49,750 nucleotides of DNA, taken from Acidobacteriota bacterium (GTDB lineage: Bacteria > Acidobacteriota > Vicinamibacteria > Vicinamibacterales > UBA2999). Positions within the stretch are counted from its first letter, which is position 1. Every line of letters begins with the position of its first letter. Shown here piece after piece: positions 48,891 to 49,750 of the stretch. The position numbers were made by a program, and so were the translations under genes. The stretch is taken from the NCBI GenBank assembly GCA_016213695.1, contig JACQZV010000086.1, positions 1 to 49,750 of the forward strand, read 5' to 3'. Under the pieces are notes generated by a model that worked only from the letters and a program-made list of their open reading frames with translations, was not told the DNA's origin and did no database searches.

Positions 48891-49750
48891 GCCGGGCCCT
48901 CTGGATCGCGGCCACCGTCTGCGCGGCGCTCGTCGCCGTCGAGCGAGTGGAGACGCAGGACACTCAGGGCGCGGCCCGCCAGAGCGCGTGGGCCTGGAAG
49001 CCGCCGCTCCACTCCGTGCCGGCCGGCGAGGTGGAGGTGCTGCCGGTGCGCGGCAGGGTGTCCATGATCGTCGGCGCCGGCGGCAACATTACCGTGCATG
49101 CGGGAGACGACGCGGTGCTGCTCGTGGACGCGGGCGTGGAGGCCATGAGCGCCAGGGTGCTTGCAGCCGTGCGCCGCATCTCGAACCGGCCCATCCGCTA
49201 CATCGTCAACACCAGCGAGCAGATCGAACACAGCGGCGGCAACGAGCCGCTGGCCGACGCGGGCAGCACGATTCCGTTCAGGATCTCGACCGACCCGCGC
49301 GTGTCGGACGGCCGGCTCGGCAAGGATCGAGCGAACGTCATCTCGTACCTGACCGTGTTTCACCACATGTCGGCGCCCACCGGCCAGCAGGCGTCGCGCC
49401 CGGAAGGCGCCTGGCCCGACAACACGTACTCCACGCCGCAGAAGAAGCTCTATCTCAACGACGAGCCGATCCTGATCATGCACGCGCCGTCGAATACCGA
49501 CGGCAACAGCATCGTGCACTTCCGCACCTCCGACGTGGTGAGCGTCGGCGACCTTGTCGATCTGACCTCGTACCCCCCGATCGACCTGAAGGCCGGCGGC
49601 AGCGTCCAGGCGGTGATCGAGAGCCTGAACCGGCTGATCGACATCACGGTGCCGAACAGCAAGTCGGAGGCCGGCACGCTGGTCATCCCCGGACACGGGT
49701 GGCTGGCCGACCAGCCCGATGTCGTCTACTACCAGCAGATGGTCGTCATC
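48887..49750 (+). CDS. MBL-fold metallo-hydrolase homolog with degenerate metal motif, 3' truncated by window edge
   Basis: GTG start overlapping TGA of paralog B; open to end of window; GNITVHAGDDAVLLVDAGV...YIVNTSEQIEHSGGN...GDLVDLTSYP...VIPGHGWL. Confidence 0.75.
   Translation, partial: MSRALWIAATVCAALVAVERVETQDTQGAARQSAWAWKPPLHSVPAGEVEVLPVRGRVSMIVGAGGNITVHAGDDAVLLVDAGVEAMSARVLAAVRRISNRPIRYIVNTSEQIEHSGGNEPLADAGSTIPFRISTDPRVSDGRLGKDRANVISYLTVFHHMSAPTGQQASRPEGAWPDNTYSTPQKKLYLNDEPILIMHAPSNTDGNSIVHFRTSDVVSVGDLVDLTSYPPIDLKAGGSVQAVIESLNRLIDITVPNSKSEAGTLVIPGHGWLADQPDVVYYQQMVVI

Overview
High-GC bacterial chromosomal segment, densely coding on both strands. Gene content (VWFA-related proteins, PSTK-TPR kinase, DUF5916 outer-membrane-like protein, M2 and M19 peptidases) suggests an Acidobacteriota (Vicinamibacteria-like) genome; that placement is inference. 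About 40 CDSs are supported: argF (partial), acyl-CoA synthetase, pxpA, a DGQHR protein, an FTR1-OsmC-acyltransferase operon, lysC-sirtuin, xthA, a desaturase, a two-component system, htpX, rhodanese, msrA, RluA, a zinc/metal uptake cluster, phoD, M19 dipeptidase, a four-helix-bundle (S23-like) gene, ppk1, a swivel-first aconitase-family fusion, a triple-RidA exported protein, and a secreted-paralog/MBL operon at the right edge. No CRISPR, rRNA or prophage was recognised. The most striking non-genic signal is a dispersed set of about nine heptanucleotide (period-7) arrays. They mostly sit against or across stop codons, are often arranged as inverted arms, bracket the four-helix-bundle gene, and in one case encode the signal peptide of a VWA protein. 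A separate REPIN-like doublet (GTAG plus two hairpins) also overlaps a stop codon. Other points of interest are an orphan + strand terminator with structured upstream sequence (candidate ncRNA), a metallo-beta-lactamase homolog lacking most metal ligands, a Tat-exported triple-RidA protein, and an exported SAM-methyltransferase.
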